Assembly (NCBI GenBank): GCA_016758965.1
Contig: JAEPRB010000353.1
Span: forward strand, 1 to 32,149
Source of the DNA: Circinella minor
Taxonomy: Eukaryota; Mucoromycota; Mucoromycetes; Mucorales; Lichtheimiaceae
Reading direction: 5' to 3'
Length of the DNA stretch: 32,149 bases
A program made the translations under genes and the position numbers. The notes beneath the pieces were generated by a model. It saw nothing but the letters and a program-made list of their open reading frames with translations. It had not been told where the DNA came from and searched no databases. Below, one piece after another: positions 1 to 9,700 of the stretch (position 1 is its first letter; each line of letters opens with the position of its first letter).

Positions 1-1320
1 TATCATTGCTATTTTATCCAACAAAACACTGTAAACATTACGTATTTTGGGATCTCTGGATTTATTAATCTCAAGTAAAGAAGATATACACAAGATTATG
101 ACTTTGGTTGGAAAACTACCCTTGTCAGTAACCGTAGCCGTAGCCGGAGTTACTAATATGATTCCTATGTGTTGTGAGTTTTCTGACGAATGGCTATTGG
201 GTATCAGCAACGGTATTTCTTTTATTTTTCCAACAGTGCAACGATCCAAAGGGAAAACACTTGAACTATGAATTCTTTGGTAAATGGCATTTTTGTTCAG
301 ATAAAAGCACCTTTACTTTATTTTTATTAATTAAGCTTGTTAAAACTCTTTATTATTGTATTAAAATGCGTATACTCATTATTAAACAATGAATATAAGT
401 CACAAAACATATTATTGCGACGCGTTGATCAAAACGATACACACCTTTTGCACTGAACTATGCAAGGTAACACTTTTTAATATTTCATATATAATGCTTT
501 TAACTTATTATAACTCTTTTGGTTGTTATGCTAAACATTATTTTATTAATAATAATAATAGTAATGATGGAAACGAATAACCTTGTCCACACAAAATACA
601 ATAAGTATATTTCAATTAACGTACAAGTTGAAGTTCTAAATACGCATTCATGTTTGCTTGGCCATTGGCTTTGACAAGACAAAAAGAACAACGTGGTTTT
701 TGTTTATCTTTTGGTTGTAATATACATGGTAATAGATAAGATGACTCGGCTCCTCAAGCTTTGACTTAACTGTTGGAATTTGAGGATTGAATATTCGGAT
801 ACATTACCGTTTGTATTGCCAACTTAAGATTTACCTCTGTTCACGACACCCCTCTCCCTCTTACCTCTTTTTTTGATGTTCCTTTATTGGATTCCTTGGA
901 ATTCCCACCAGCTCACTAGACATACAACCATACCGGACATGATGATGTAGAAAACTGTATCTAGCTGCCATGTGTAGGTGTGTTGATGTGCCGTTTGGGT
1001 GAGGATGAAACATGGACCACTAGCACTGTACCGTTACAGTAGTAAATGTGTAATTCCTTGGATGGGAGTGATTGATGCGGTAAATGGTACACTTGAATCG
1101 AGTGGATTTTCCGTTTATGAGTTGCTCTTGGTTCACGTTATGTTTGGCTTCAATGGTTATTTGGATGAAGATATATATAGCTGTTATTAATAGCATTTAA
1201 AGGAAAAGTTGGGGATGAGTTTAGATTAATTTATATGTGCTTTTACTAAATGTATCATTATTAGTAGTAGTAGTTCAACTCCTATGAATTGAAATCGGAT
1301 CGATTGTACTTTTCTAACGA
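1..1320. other. Gene-poor flank, no supported gene
   Basis: Only short reading frames without recognisable motifs or splice context are seen. The one notable item is at about 126-148, where a 19-nt string (cagtaaccgtagccgtagc) is identical to the beginning of the hexanucleotide array at 5550. Nothing else here could be assigned. Confidence 0.5.
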
Positions 1321-1327
1321 TGACTGG

Positions 1328-1555
1328 CCAAGGAATCAACTTTATAAGGCAAATCTATATCTTTCGATAATCAGTCAATCCCAATCCAACTATTACTGGT
1401 CTCATTGGTCAAGGCACAACGTTACAAGGCAAACCAACTTTTGAAAGTCAATCATTCAAGTCCAATAACTATATCCTGGTTGTTGAATGACGGCACAAGA
1501 AAAATAACAAAGCAAATCTGCATCTTTTGGCGTCATCCATTCGAATTTGATAATG
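1328..1555. repeat. Degenerate tandem triplication, unit about 81 bp
   Basis: Three imperfect copies can be lined up. Anchor words such as 'aaggcaaa' and 'gcaaatct' recur at about 1349, 1429 and 1512, offsets of 80 and 83 bp. Copies one and two also share 'ccaat..aacta' followed by 'ctgg'. The third copy is the most diverged. The 1405-1650 reading frame over this stretch has no recognisable protein features and is probably incidental. Confidence 0.5.
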
Positions 1556-1939
1556 ACTCAAAATATATAACATCCTATTTAATTATCTTTTGTATCCAAA
1601 TATCTATTCTTCAAAGCAATATTTATAAACTGTTTTGCTTTTATATATGAAACTGAAAAATGCACATAACAAAAGTGACAAAAACATCACCGATCAGTGA
1701 TAAATTCCTGTAGAGTATCTTTCCTCACTCTTTGTTGCTCTTTTTTCCTTCTCATCAATATTAACTCACTTTTCAAATACGGGAGCTTACAATTATTTGG
1801 CAAGACCGCTTTCAAATACTAGTGTATAATAAAGTGTATTTTTTTTCATTTCCAATACTTTCAATATGAAACATCTATGATACACTTAATTTTATTCCTT
1901 GTTTACAAATGATAGAGATTTTAACGACAATAAAACTTG
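1556..1939. other. Intergenic, nothing recognised
   Basis: AT-rich sequence with T-tracts and no supported coding region, RNA gene or repeat that I can see. Confidence 0.5.
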
Positions 1940-2353
1940 TGGAATTTGGTTATTTTAGAGATAATAGAAATAAAATAATGATAAAAACGAACAAGATAAT
2001 TCCTTTGAGATTCGGTTATAAAGTTTTAATAATAAAATAAAATTGAATTAAGTTTTTACAAGGATCGTTTATAACGACGTATTTATACTTTTTCTATTCT
2101 ATGGATGATGTGGCACTTGGTTAACTATTCTATATATGATGGGTGATTGAATCGGGTACTTTGGATTACTAGCTATCTTTGGAGAATGTTATTATTTATT
2201 CGATATTCTTTATTTTGTTCTTTATTTTGTTCGATGGCGTATGTTGTTATTTCATTTCCTTTTTAGAAATGAAGTCAACCGTATTTGGTTATGATTTTAT
2301 ATTTTATCTTTGTGTGACCTGGTATAAAAGGACGTTGTTATGATAATACAACA
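1940..2353. repeat. Left copy of a duplicated 3' flank
   Basis: This stretch aligns by eye, in order and in the same orientation, with 4036-4489. Shared landmarks include 'tttggttatttta', 'cctttgaga', 'gtatttata', 'tttctattctatg', 'cttggttaa', 'tttcctttttagaa' and the closing 'ataatacaaca'. The right copy is the 3' flank of the minus-strand PD-(D/E)XK-like gene and ends within its last codons. The left copy may therefore mark the 3' end of a former tandem copy of that gene whose body has gone. Confidence 0.6.
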
Positions 2354-2359
2354 CTATAT

Positions 2360-2608
2360 TTCCATAATCAATCCATATGCTCAACCATGCTAACGTCCAT
2401 CCTTAGTAACCCGCGGATGTACATATTGATCATATCCCTGTTGGTTGATATATCGTCGTAATGATTACCTGTCATTACGCCTGGTATTTCTATATCCAAC
2501 CATGCGTTCATCCATACTATCGTCTATCCTTAGTTGTCCCGCGGATATGTATGCTGATCAATAACCTTGGTTGGATATCGTCGTAATCGTCACACCATTA
2601 CAGTTTTG
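2360..2608. repeat. Imperfect tandem duplication, unit about 126 bp
   Basis: Two adjacent copies share 'ccttagt', 'cccgcggat', 'tgatca', 'tggttg', 'atatcgtcgtaat' and 'cattac' in the same order at offsets of 125-128 bp (for example 'cgcgg' at 2412 and 2540, 'cgtcgtaat' at 2454 and 2579). No reading frame spans both copies. Confidence 0.65.
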
Positions 2609-3203
2609 AATAGATGAGACATGTATTAGCAGATAAATGTGTACTGGTGAACGCAAAAATTTACTAAGCTACATGGATTTGTATTGTACGAAAATGAAAT
2701 ACGGAAGGACAATGGGATCATAACTGGTTTATCAAAAGCAAGTATTGGAGACATATTGGTCAGGGAGAATAAAGCTGTTTTATTTGTCAGGTTACCAGTC
2801 GACTAGGTGAGCTGTATTAGCAGGATGATGATGTGAAGGTAATGCTGATGCGTAAGATGAGCAAAGGGTTCTTTGATGGTTGCCATGGATAGTAGAATAA
2901 TTAAGGTAAGTGATGTAAGCAGAGGTTTGGATTGATACAATGTGCCTGACCGATTACATTTATTCATGGAAATTATATAACGCTCTCGAGTGCAATGAAT
3001 AAAGGCAACCCATGAGAAGGTGGTGGTTTATATGGACACAGTAGTAGATACAAAAGTGAATGGATCGAGTTCTTTGATGATGCAGGCTGCTTGTTGATAT
3101 TGTTGGTGATTAGAAGCATGTTATAACTAAAAGATGGACCGCGACTCCTGCTAAGGCATCGTGGAAAAGGCAGTTTGAATGCTGAACTCTTTTGCAAAAA
3201 CCC
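2609..3203. other. Intergenic, nothing recognised
   Basis: No supported gene. Short minus-strand frames overlapping 2973-3295 lack motifs and look like shadows of the plus-strand gene that follows. Confidence 0.45.
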
Positions 3204-3719
3204 ATGTTTCCGTGTGACCCCGTGCAACATGAGCGAATCTTGAAGATGCTCTCTGAAAAAAATGTCATCGACATTATAGCCAAGACTTTACTCAATGTCT
3301 ATGAAGGCACTTACTCATTAAGCAGCACCCTAAATGTTCAAAATGGAGTATTGGCCACGTACATCGCATGCCGCGAAATAGGCAACGCTTTACCACCCAT
3401 TATTTTGCATATTCAACCAAATTTGAGTCAAGATGGAATGACGATTGCCGTTAATCAGTGCCTACAAATTTATCAGCAGTATCATCAACTGCCAGTTATT
3501 TTGTGCATAACATCAAACAAGCCTACAGAGCCATTTCTTGCTCTATTCAAACCAGTACCGGACAAGTCATACCTTTACTTTTTACCCAACGCTGCCTGGT
3601 GCCGTACATGTTTTTTGTTGTCCAACAATTTTGACAAAGGATTTATTCATCAAGAAGACGAACTTTCTTCACTTCCAAGTCTATTTTTGGAAGGAAATTA
3701 CTCATCATCCAAAACTTAA
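3204..3719 (+). CDS. Degenerate relative of a PD-(D/E)XK-like nuclease family
   Basis: The protein is about 171 aa from the ATG at 3204; an in-frame TGA lies shortly upstream and I see no splice acceptor that would extend it. It aligns by eye with the minus-strand protein at 4477-5525. The common blocks are an N-terminal helix ending in TLLNV/TLLDV, the segment LPPIILHIQ versus LPVVIIEIQ, then a helix-strand block (AVNQCLQIYQQ..LPVIL versus AVQYCVQAYKK..LPIII), then YFLPNAAW versus YLLPSSYW. The acidic positions expected of a PD-(D/E)XK core are missing here: the Asp is Thr or Ala in my alignment and the Glu of ExQ is His. It stops well before the C-terminal region of its relative. It may be a shortened non-catalytic paralogue or a pseudogene with a surviving frame. 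Confidence 0.6.
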   Translation: MFPCDPVQHERILKMLSEKNVIDIIAKTLLNVYEGTYSLSSTLNVQNGVLATYIACREIGNALPPIILHIQPNLSQDGMTIAVNQCLQIYQQYHQLPVILCITSNKPTEPFLALFKPVPDKSYLYFLPNAAWCRTCFLLSNNFDKGFIHQEDELSSLPSLFLEGNYSSSKT

Positions 3720-4035
3720 CTGATAAATAAATGATGTATTATAGACACAAGTAAAAGAAGTATATTGTACGTTGTGTAAGGGGGGGTAGGATAACTATAT
3801 GCAATTGAGTCTACCATTGATTAAAGTAAACTATTCTTTTTGAATGTGGGTTGTGTGTAATATAGAGTTGTTTGAAATAAAGTGGTACAGGGTATGGGTA
3901 TGTAATTCATTTTACAGCCTTAGTTCTCTTATGCTTGGTATATTGAACCCGTAAGACTTCCGAGGTCTTGTATTGAATTACATTAGCTTCATCCTTAAGT
4001 TTTGCATGACAACCGACCCAGCTCATTGTTGCTGT
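3720..4035. other. Intergenic between the two family members
   Basis: No gene seen. The stretch contains a G-run near 3780 and a short imperfect inverted repeat near 3951-3970 (aagacttc / gaggtctt). Confidence 0.45.
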
Positions 4036-4489
4036 GATATTTGGTTATTTTAATAAAAGTAGGAAATAAAAACAGACAAGGTATGAAATCCTTTGAGACT
4101 TTGTTATATATCTTTAATAATAATTTGAAAACTAGAAATAAAGTTATTTCTTTAAAATAATATTTACAACCCGTATTTATATGTTTTCTATTCTATGAGT
4201 TATGGGGCTTGGTTAATTGAATGATGTAGGGGATTGATATTAAAGTTGGGTACTTGGGATTAGTCATTAATATTGAGAAGGTTACTATAGCTACTGTTCT
4301 GAAGTATCGATATTGGGCTTAGCCATGATACTCTCTTTTATTCTTTAATTTAAGTTGACGAGGCGCAGGGCATCGTTATGCGATTTTACTCAGTTTCCTT
4401 TTTAGAATTGAGTTATGTTCACGTCTGTATTTTGAATATGATTTCTTATTTCATCTGAGGTAAAGAGATAATGTTCTTATAATACAACA
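4036..4489. repeat. Right copy of a duplicated 3' flank
   Basis: This is the downstream flank of the minus-strand gene at 4477-5525 and overlaps its stop codon. It is the counterpart of 1940-2353 (same landmarks, same orientation, offset about 2.1 kb). It is probably transcribed as 3' UTR of that gene on the minus strand; that is inference. Confidence 0.6.
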
Positions 4490-5525
4490 GTTGCCTTTCC
4501 CTTCTTGCTCTTCTTGTCCAGCTTCATTTTGTAATCATCCACAAAACCAATCGTATTCTTGAAGCGCTCCTCATCGTTGCTCATATCATCATCCTTTTTC
4601 TCCTCGGGTTTATCCACCTCGTAATATTGTCTTTTCAGCGTTTGCAATTTCTTCATATGGTTCTGGGCTTCGTTGTGGATTGCGGGTGAGTCATACTGAA
4701 GCCGTTCTGTTGTATCCAAGATGTTACCCAATGATTCCATGCCTGCATCACACATCACCTTGATAGTGTCCAGGAGTTCTTGCTCCCGGCTGATCGATTG
4801 CTTTAGGTTTGTCTTCAAGATAGCAAATAGACGTTTCATTGTTGGGTCTTGCCACTTGTTGGATTTTAACAAAGATGAATGCTTTTGTATTACAAATGTC
4901 GCAACAGTGGTGAAAGCGTTGGTGCTTGATGCATTGCTGATTGTTTCAGAGTTGATCAAAATAGCTTTTGTGGCCCAATAAGACGACGGAAGCAAGTATC
5001 CAGACAATGTGGGAGAGACAGATACATGACACAGCTCGATTTTGGTAAGCTCAGTGTTGAAAATGATGATGATGGGAAGTCTGCTGGTCTTCTTGTATGC
5101 TTGAACACAATATTGAACTGCCCTGGTCATAAAGTCTGCATTGACATGGTGTTGAATTTCAATAATAACGACTGGTAAAGACGATTGAACAGGCTCATAC
5201 ACCACGTCGGACCGTGATCCATCTGACCATTCGTTGTTGCCAATGCGATAATTATTGCCAGGTACATCCAGTAATGTATTGATCACAATGTCTTTCACAA
5301 AGTCATCATTGAAAATGACCTTGCTCAAGCGATCGGATCCAGGGCGTGCAGGCGTTTTGTAAGTGAGCAAGGAGATATCTGAAAAAAAAAAGTCAGAAAA
5401 AGTTAACAAATCGCGTACAAAGAATGGGGTACAAGAAAACTGGTTTATTTATTAACAATAATACTTTTCGGGAGTTATTTTTTTTATAAAAAAGACGCCT
5501 TTGTATTCAACTCACCTTCAGACAT
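4477..5525 (-). CDS. PD-(D/E)XK nuclease-like protein, two exons
   Basis: The first exon is 5525-5516, only 10 nt (ATG plus two codons and one base). It is followed by an intron at 5515-5379 (gtgagt donor, T-rich acceptor ending cag) and exon 2 at 5378-4477. The joined frame gives 303 aa starting MSEDISLL. Residues 20-80 carry what reads as a PD-(D/E)XK core: Asp61 in a GSRSD motif, then a hydrophobic strand ending in Glu77-Ile-Gln79, followed by a helix with Ala-Val and aromatic residues. This is the arrangement known from Rpn/YhgA-type and related nuclease-fold families. Residues about 190-260 look helical, and the C-terminus is very Lys-rich (KKSKKGK), which would suit nuclear localisation or nucleic-acid binding. 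A shortened relative without the acidic residues lies at 3204-3719. The fold assignment is from motif reading only, and the biological role is unknown. Confidence 0.7.
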
Positions 5526-5550
5526 AGTAATGTGGATGAGAGGAAGAACA

Positions 5551-5706
5551 GTAACCGTAGCCGTAGCAGTAGCCGTAGCCGTAGCCGTAGCCGTAGCCGT
5601 AGCAGTAGCAGTAGCCGTAGCCGTAGCCGTAGCCGTAGCCGTAGCCGTAGCCGTAGCCGTAGCCGTAGCCGTAGCCGTAGCCGTAGCCGTAGTCTGAGTC
5701 GGAGTC
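5551..5706. repeat. GTAGCC hexanucleotide array, about 26 units
   Basis: Twenty-six consecutive 6-bp units run from 5551 to 5706 without any indel. Most are gtagcc. Variants are gtaacc at the left end, gtagca in several units, and gtagtc, tgagtc and ggagtc at the right end. The array lies 25 to 180 bp upstream of the start codon of the minus-strand nuclease-like gene, so in its promoter or 5' leader. Translated, it gives Ser-Arg, Val-Ala or Ala-Thr dipeptide repeats in different frames. The Ser-Arg frame at 5532-5870 and the Ala-Thr frame at 5708-5484 are by-products and not genes. Confidence 0.95.
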
Positions 5707-5801
5707 ATCTTTTAGTTAGAACATGCGTCATCAAAAATAAGGTGCTTTGCCCAATGAGAGTGCGATTTAATAAAAATGGGTACTGGCTGAAGAAAAAAAT
5801 A

Positions 5802-5839
5802 TGTTGGCTCTGCATAAACATGTTGTCTCTGCATAAACA
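5802..5839. repeat. 19-bp tandem duplication
   Basis: The unit tgttggctctgcataaaca (5802-5820) is repeated directly as tgttgtctctgcataaaca (5821-5839) with one mismatch. No function is apparent. Confidence 0.85.
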
Positions 5840-5961
5840 CAAAAAGTTTATTTGTACCTGTGAGAAATAATCAAGCGTTTCATCATTTCTTGCTTCCCAC
5901 CCCCACGACTTTCAAAACTACATTCAAAAAATTCAAGTACTTCAACGATTTATTTTTCATA

Positions 5962-7530
5962 ATGGAAAACAGTAATCTCAATTTCAAAGGAAAAGGTCGC
6001 CCAAAAGGCCAAAAGAATCCAGAAGGTCACCGTGCTGGTCGACCAAAGAAAACAGACTCAAAACAGAACAAGCTATCTTTTACTCCTGTCAATGCGACAC
6101 ACGTAAGTGAGGATACCACCCAGTCTATCCAACACCCAACCTGCTCGCGTGGTATTCCACATACTTCATTATAATAACAATCATAACGTATCTTATCAAA
6201 TTTAAAATAATATCGGTCGCTTCTATGACATGTAATTACATGCATCATCATGGATATTTGAATAATTGAAATACAACCATGTAAAATCAACTGTATAGAA
6301 TATTTAAATAATAATAATTGTAATGGATAGAAAAACATATAAATAATCGTGTAGAAATATCACCTTAATTCTCAATATTATTTCTATGATACATAATAAA
6401 TTTTTCCCTCTGATCGATTCTCACAAGACTTTCTTATTGTCTCTCATATTTTCTTTTATCTTTATTTTCTTCAATATATATCCATACTACAGCTCGTAAT
6501 ATCGGAACACCAGTTGAACAGGAAACAACAATAGCACCAACCACAAGTGATACATATCAATATTTAGGTTGGAACAATGAACCGTTATGGCAAGGTGCAT
6601 ACGGGTCATTATGAACCCTGGCTTACCCAGCATATAAATGACTTACGCGATCCTGGAGTACATAAACACGGAATCCACCTTGCATCTTCTGGTGAAATTT
6701 TTGGTATTTCAAATCTTCCACGAGAAATCATGCAATTGTATGGTATTCAACCACTAGACAATACAACATCATCCACAAGTAAACCACATCATCAGCCAAT
6801 CTATCTTCACTTGTTATTTTACATGGCTCTACAGCACATACAGCTAGGTCACCGCATAAGTTCATGGCCCAAAGACAAGGAGCCAAACATGCCATTTTGC
6901 CCATACACATGAACAAGAAAAATTCGACTCAATACTTCAAAATAATTTCGCACAGCAAATAGAACGTAATCAAAAACCTGATTTTGATCAGTTTGCAAAG
7001 ATATAGTCGACTATCGTTGATGAAAAGACTATTTTTTACAAGGCTCCTGAGCATTTGCGAAGCTATTATGGCAAATGGAACGAGTTCCAAGACACCAATA
7101 AAACCAACCAAAAAAAAAAAAAAAGCTACAAAGAACCACTACAAGAATTACAGCAAGATTTACATTCATCATCAAGAAAGCGACATATTCTCGAAGCCCA
7201 AACACACACTGCTCTCAAAATACCTCGACTATAACAGAACATTAGTAGTTATTATTGGCATTCTTCTAGTGAGCAACAATAATCATCAATAGCAATTCAC
7301 GATTCATTACATCAACCACAACAATTCTTTCATGTAATCCCCTTTTTTTATATCACCATACACGCAGCAATATTCTCCATCATCAAGTACAAATAATATC
7401 TTTACTAGTTTACCTCCTGCACGAAGAACAAGGCATTGTAAAAAGTGCCATAGTGATCGTTGTCCTGGCAGAACAGGGCGTGAAAAATGTGAACAAGAAA
7501 CTACATAATAATTGCAAACCATGTCAGCCT
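5962..7530 (+). pseudogene. Decayed AT-hook and zinc-knuckle protein, probably element-derived
   Basis: Exon-like 5962-6102 encodes 47 aa with two AT-hook-like motifs (KGRPKGQ and AGRPKK) and ends at a good donor (gtaagt, 6103). Coding-like sequence resumes at 6492-6617 in a frame that does not join exon 1 through the acag acceptor at 6491-6492. It then jumps between frames: mod-0 frame to about 6617, mod-1 frame at 6618-6800, mod-0 near 6830-6910, mod-2 near 6905-7235. An internal TAG and TAA are present. The last coding-like piece (about 7338-7531) ends in RRTRHCKKCHSDRCPGR..REKC, a Cys-x2-Cys-x4-Cys...Cys knuckle, before TAA. AT-hook start plus C-terminal Cys knuckle resembles proteins of fungal DNA elements, but I could not identify the family. 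At least two frame breaks argue that it is dead. Confidence 0.5.
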
Positions 7531-7531
7531 G

Positions 7532-7665
7532 AAAACACAAACATACATATACATATACACATCACATACACAAATAGCGTTTACACACTCATATAGCTTA
7601 AGGATCTTTCGCACTTTTTCTTTTTTTCTTGTCTACTATCAATTTACACCAAATACAAATTATTC
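7532..7665. other. Spacer between two decayed elements
   Basis: A short (CATATA)-like stretch and a T-tract are present. I looked for a terminal inverted repeat of the following transposase here and found none convincing. Confidence 0.4.
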
Positions 7666-8915
7666 ATGGCAAAAATTAAATCCCTCGGCCCCAGTTATGG
7701 TACCCGAGCCAGAAAAAACGTGGATAGCCTCGTAGTAACAAACCCAAAAAAGCAGTAATAAAACCAAGAGGCAGGTGTTGTTAAAATGAAAAGATCCTCA
7801 GTTCATAATGGTTACATTTAGGTTACTTAGAAGCCATACTTTGTAGGTCCAAACAGACGATGTACAGACTTGCAGATCGTTGAACTCATAGATCTCATAC
7901 AAAATGTAACTTTGAATGCTGTTGAAGCTTCTTGCATACTTTGAATTTCAGAAAGGACTGCTCAGCAATAGTTTGCACGATTTCGAGATGGAGAAGCCTA
8001 TTTACCAAGTCAACTTAAAAAACCTGGACGACCACATTCCGTATTAACGAATGAACACTCCTTGTTCTTACAAGATCTATATGACAAGAATCCTTCAGCG
8101 ACACTCAAGCAGGCTCAAGATCAGCTATGGGAACGCTTTACAGTGGCGATCACTCAAAGTGGTCTTCAAAAACATCTGGTGAAATGCTGTGGTCTCACTA
8201 TGAAAAAGCTAAAAAAAGTCACAGCTTACCGGAACTTGCTAGAAACAATCAAGAAAAAAATGAATTGGGTATTTAATATGGATAAGGAAAACATCAATTA
8301 TGACGAATACAACTTTATCGACGAAGCAGGATTTAATTTACACTTGCGACGAACATTTGGTCGGTCAAAAAAGGGCCAACCTGCCAAAGAAGGGGTTTCC
8401 AACAACCGAGGTGTGAACGTTTCAATATTAGGTGCCATTGCGGCGGAAGGGATTGTAAATCTTTCGCTGATAAAGCCTCAAGCAGTTACTACATCAAAGA
8501 AGAGGAAACTGCAAGATGACGAAGAATGTTTAGTCAGCAAAGTTGGGACATGACCGCATCATTTTTGTCAATTTATGGAGACTGTTATGGATGTTCTTGA
8601 AAAAAAATTATATGCGTGGACGAATCTTTATAATGGATAATGCCAGCATTCATCATAGTAGTATTGTCAAGGGTACCGTTGAAAATCGTGGATTCCATAT
8701 ACTATATCTACCTCCATACTCACCAGTGCTGAACCTGATAGAGGAATTTTGGTCAAAACTAAAGGCCTGTGTCAAGCGAGAGATCTTACCTACAAGTAAT
8801 CCTTTCAAACCTCGCACTATCCAGCCAACATACCTGGTTACTGCTAGAGACTTTCAAGGATGGATACGACATGCAGAGTCTTATTTTCCACGTTGTATTC
8901 TTGAAGAACCGATGT
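7666..8915 (+). pseudogene. Tc1/mariner (IS630-type, DD34E) transposase, inactivated
   Basis: One frame can be followed from the ATG at 7666 to about 8607, then the next frame to about 8915. It carries an N-terminal helix-turn-helix-like part (VELIDLIQ...ISERTAQQ), a GRP hook (KKPGRPHS), and a DDE catalytic core. First Asp is in FIDEAGFN (about 8319-8342), second Asp is in IFIMDNASIHHS, and the Glu is in LPPYSPVLNLIEEFW. Exactly 34 residues lie between the second Asp and the Glu, the DD34E spacing of Tc1-like elements. The usual LPPYSPDLNPIE has Val for Asp and Leu for Pro. It is dead: in-frame stops at 7756, 7759, 7819, 7828, 7942, 7969 and 8551, and a frameshift at the 8-A run 8600-8607. 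The C-terminus RDFQGWIRHAESYFPRC is typical of these fungal transposases. Confidence 0.88.
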
Positions 8916-9046
8916 TAAATAGTTTTTACTACTGCTTATTTAGTGCTTTTATACTCTCATGTTTTTAAAACTATTATTTGTTCCTTTATTATTAAATAAA
9001 ATAGTCAAAGCTTTGTTTGGAATCTTTTTTTTTCAATGGGTTGTCA

Positions 9047-9240
9047 GCCACCAAATAAAGACAATGGGTGGCATACTAATGATATTGAGACGCCAAATCA
9101 TAAAATGCTTGGTGCCACACCAAAAATTTCATGCCACCAGGTTTGAATAAAATCAACCGCCAAATTGAAAAAAACCAAGCGCCATGTTAAAAAAACCCCA
9201 GCGCCAAGTTGAAAAAAATCAGCCGCCTAACACGAGGAAA
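9047..9240. repeat. Degenerate array with 22-bp period
   Basis: The word GCCA (or GCCT) recurs at 9047, 9092, 9114, 9133, 9159, 9181, 9203 and 9225. The last four steps are 22 bp each and the others lie close to the same phase (a GGCA at 9070 falls near the missing step). The best units read GCCAAnTTGAAAAAAA followed by C. The array starts about 130 bp after the end of the dead transposase. It could be subterminal repeats of that element or an independent minisatellite; I saw no mirrored array on its 5' side. Confidence 0.7.
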
Positions 9241-9700
9241 AATCCTGTACTAACATCGTGCAGTAGATGATTAATCCAACTATGAAGTTCCAGAAGTAAT
9301 TATGGTAACGTTACTACTGTCAGTTAAAAATACACGTGGTTATATAAATATATATGTATTTTTTTTTTAATTTTGTTCAAATGGGTATCCGACCAATTTT
9401 GATGTGTTGTCTATATGAACTTGAATTGTTATAATCATAAGTGCCCCATTATCACTTTTTTTTTGTTTCTTAAAAAAAAAATTAAGGAGTTCAAGTTAAC
9501 CATGCAACCAAAAATAATAAAAATCAAAAATGAAAATGAAAATAAAACATTAAATATTTATTCGTAATTCAATCGAGTTAAAAGAAAATATTAAATACAG
9601 CAAGCATATATTTAAGTGCGTCAATTTTTTTTTTTTGGTAGAACCCAGCAACCTTTTTTTATATCACTCAACCCACCTTTTTAATAAGATGGTTGCACGA
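9241..9700. other. Intergenic, nothing recognised
   Basis: AT-rich sequence with several poly-A and poly-T runs. No gene or repeat could be supported. Confidence 0.5.

Noticed and set aside
5484..5708. Apparent Ala-Thr repeat protein on the minus strand
   Set aside because: Same array read on the other strand. It runs into the real first exon (MSEG...) and then into the intron.
5532..5870. Apparent Ser-Arg repeat protein on the plus strand
   Set aside because: It is the translation of the GTAGCC array in one frame. Other frames give Ala-Thr or Val-Ala repeats of equal quality, and no domain follows.
8543..8605. Start of the second transposase frame taken as a new gene (MGHDRIIF...)
   Set aside because: In the upstream frame, reading past the TGA at 8551 gives HHFCQFMETVMDVLEK, which matches the transposase better. 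The real shift is at the A-run 8600-8607.
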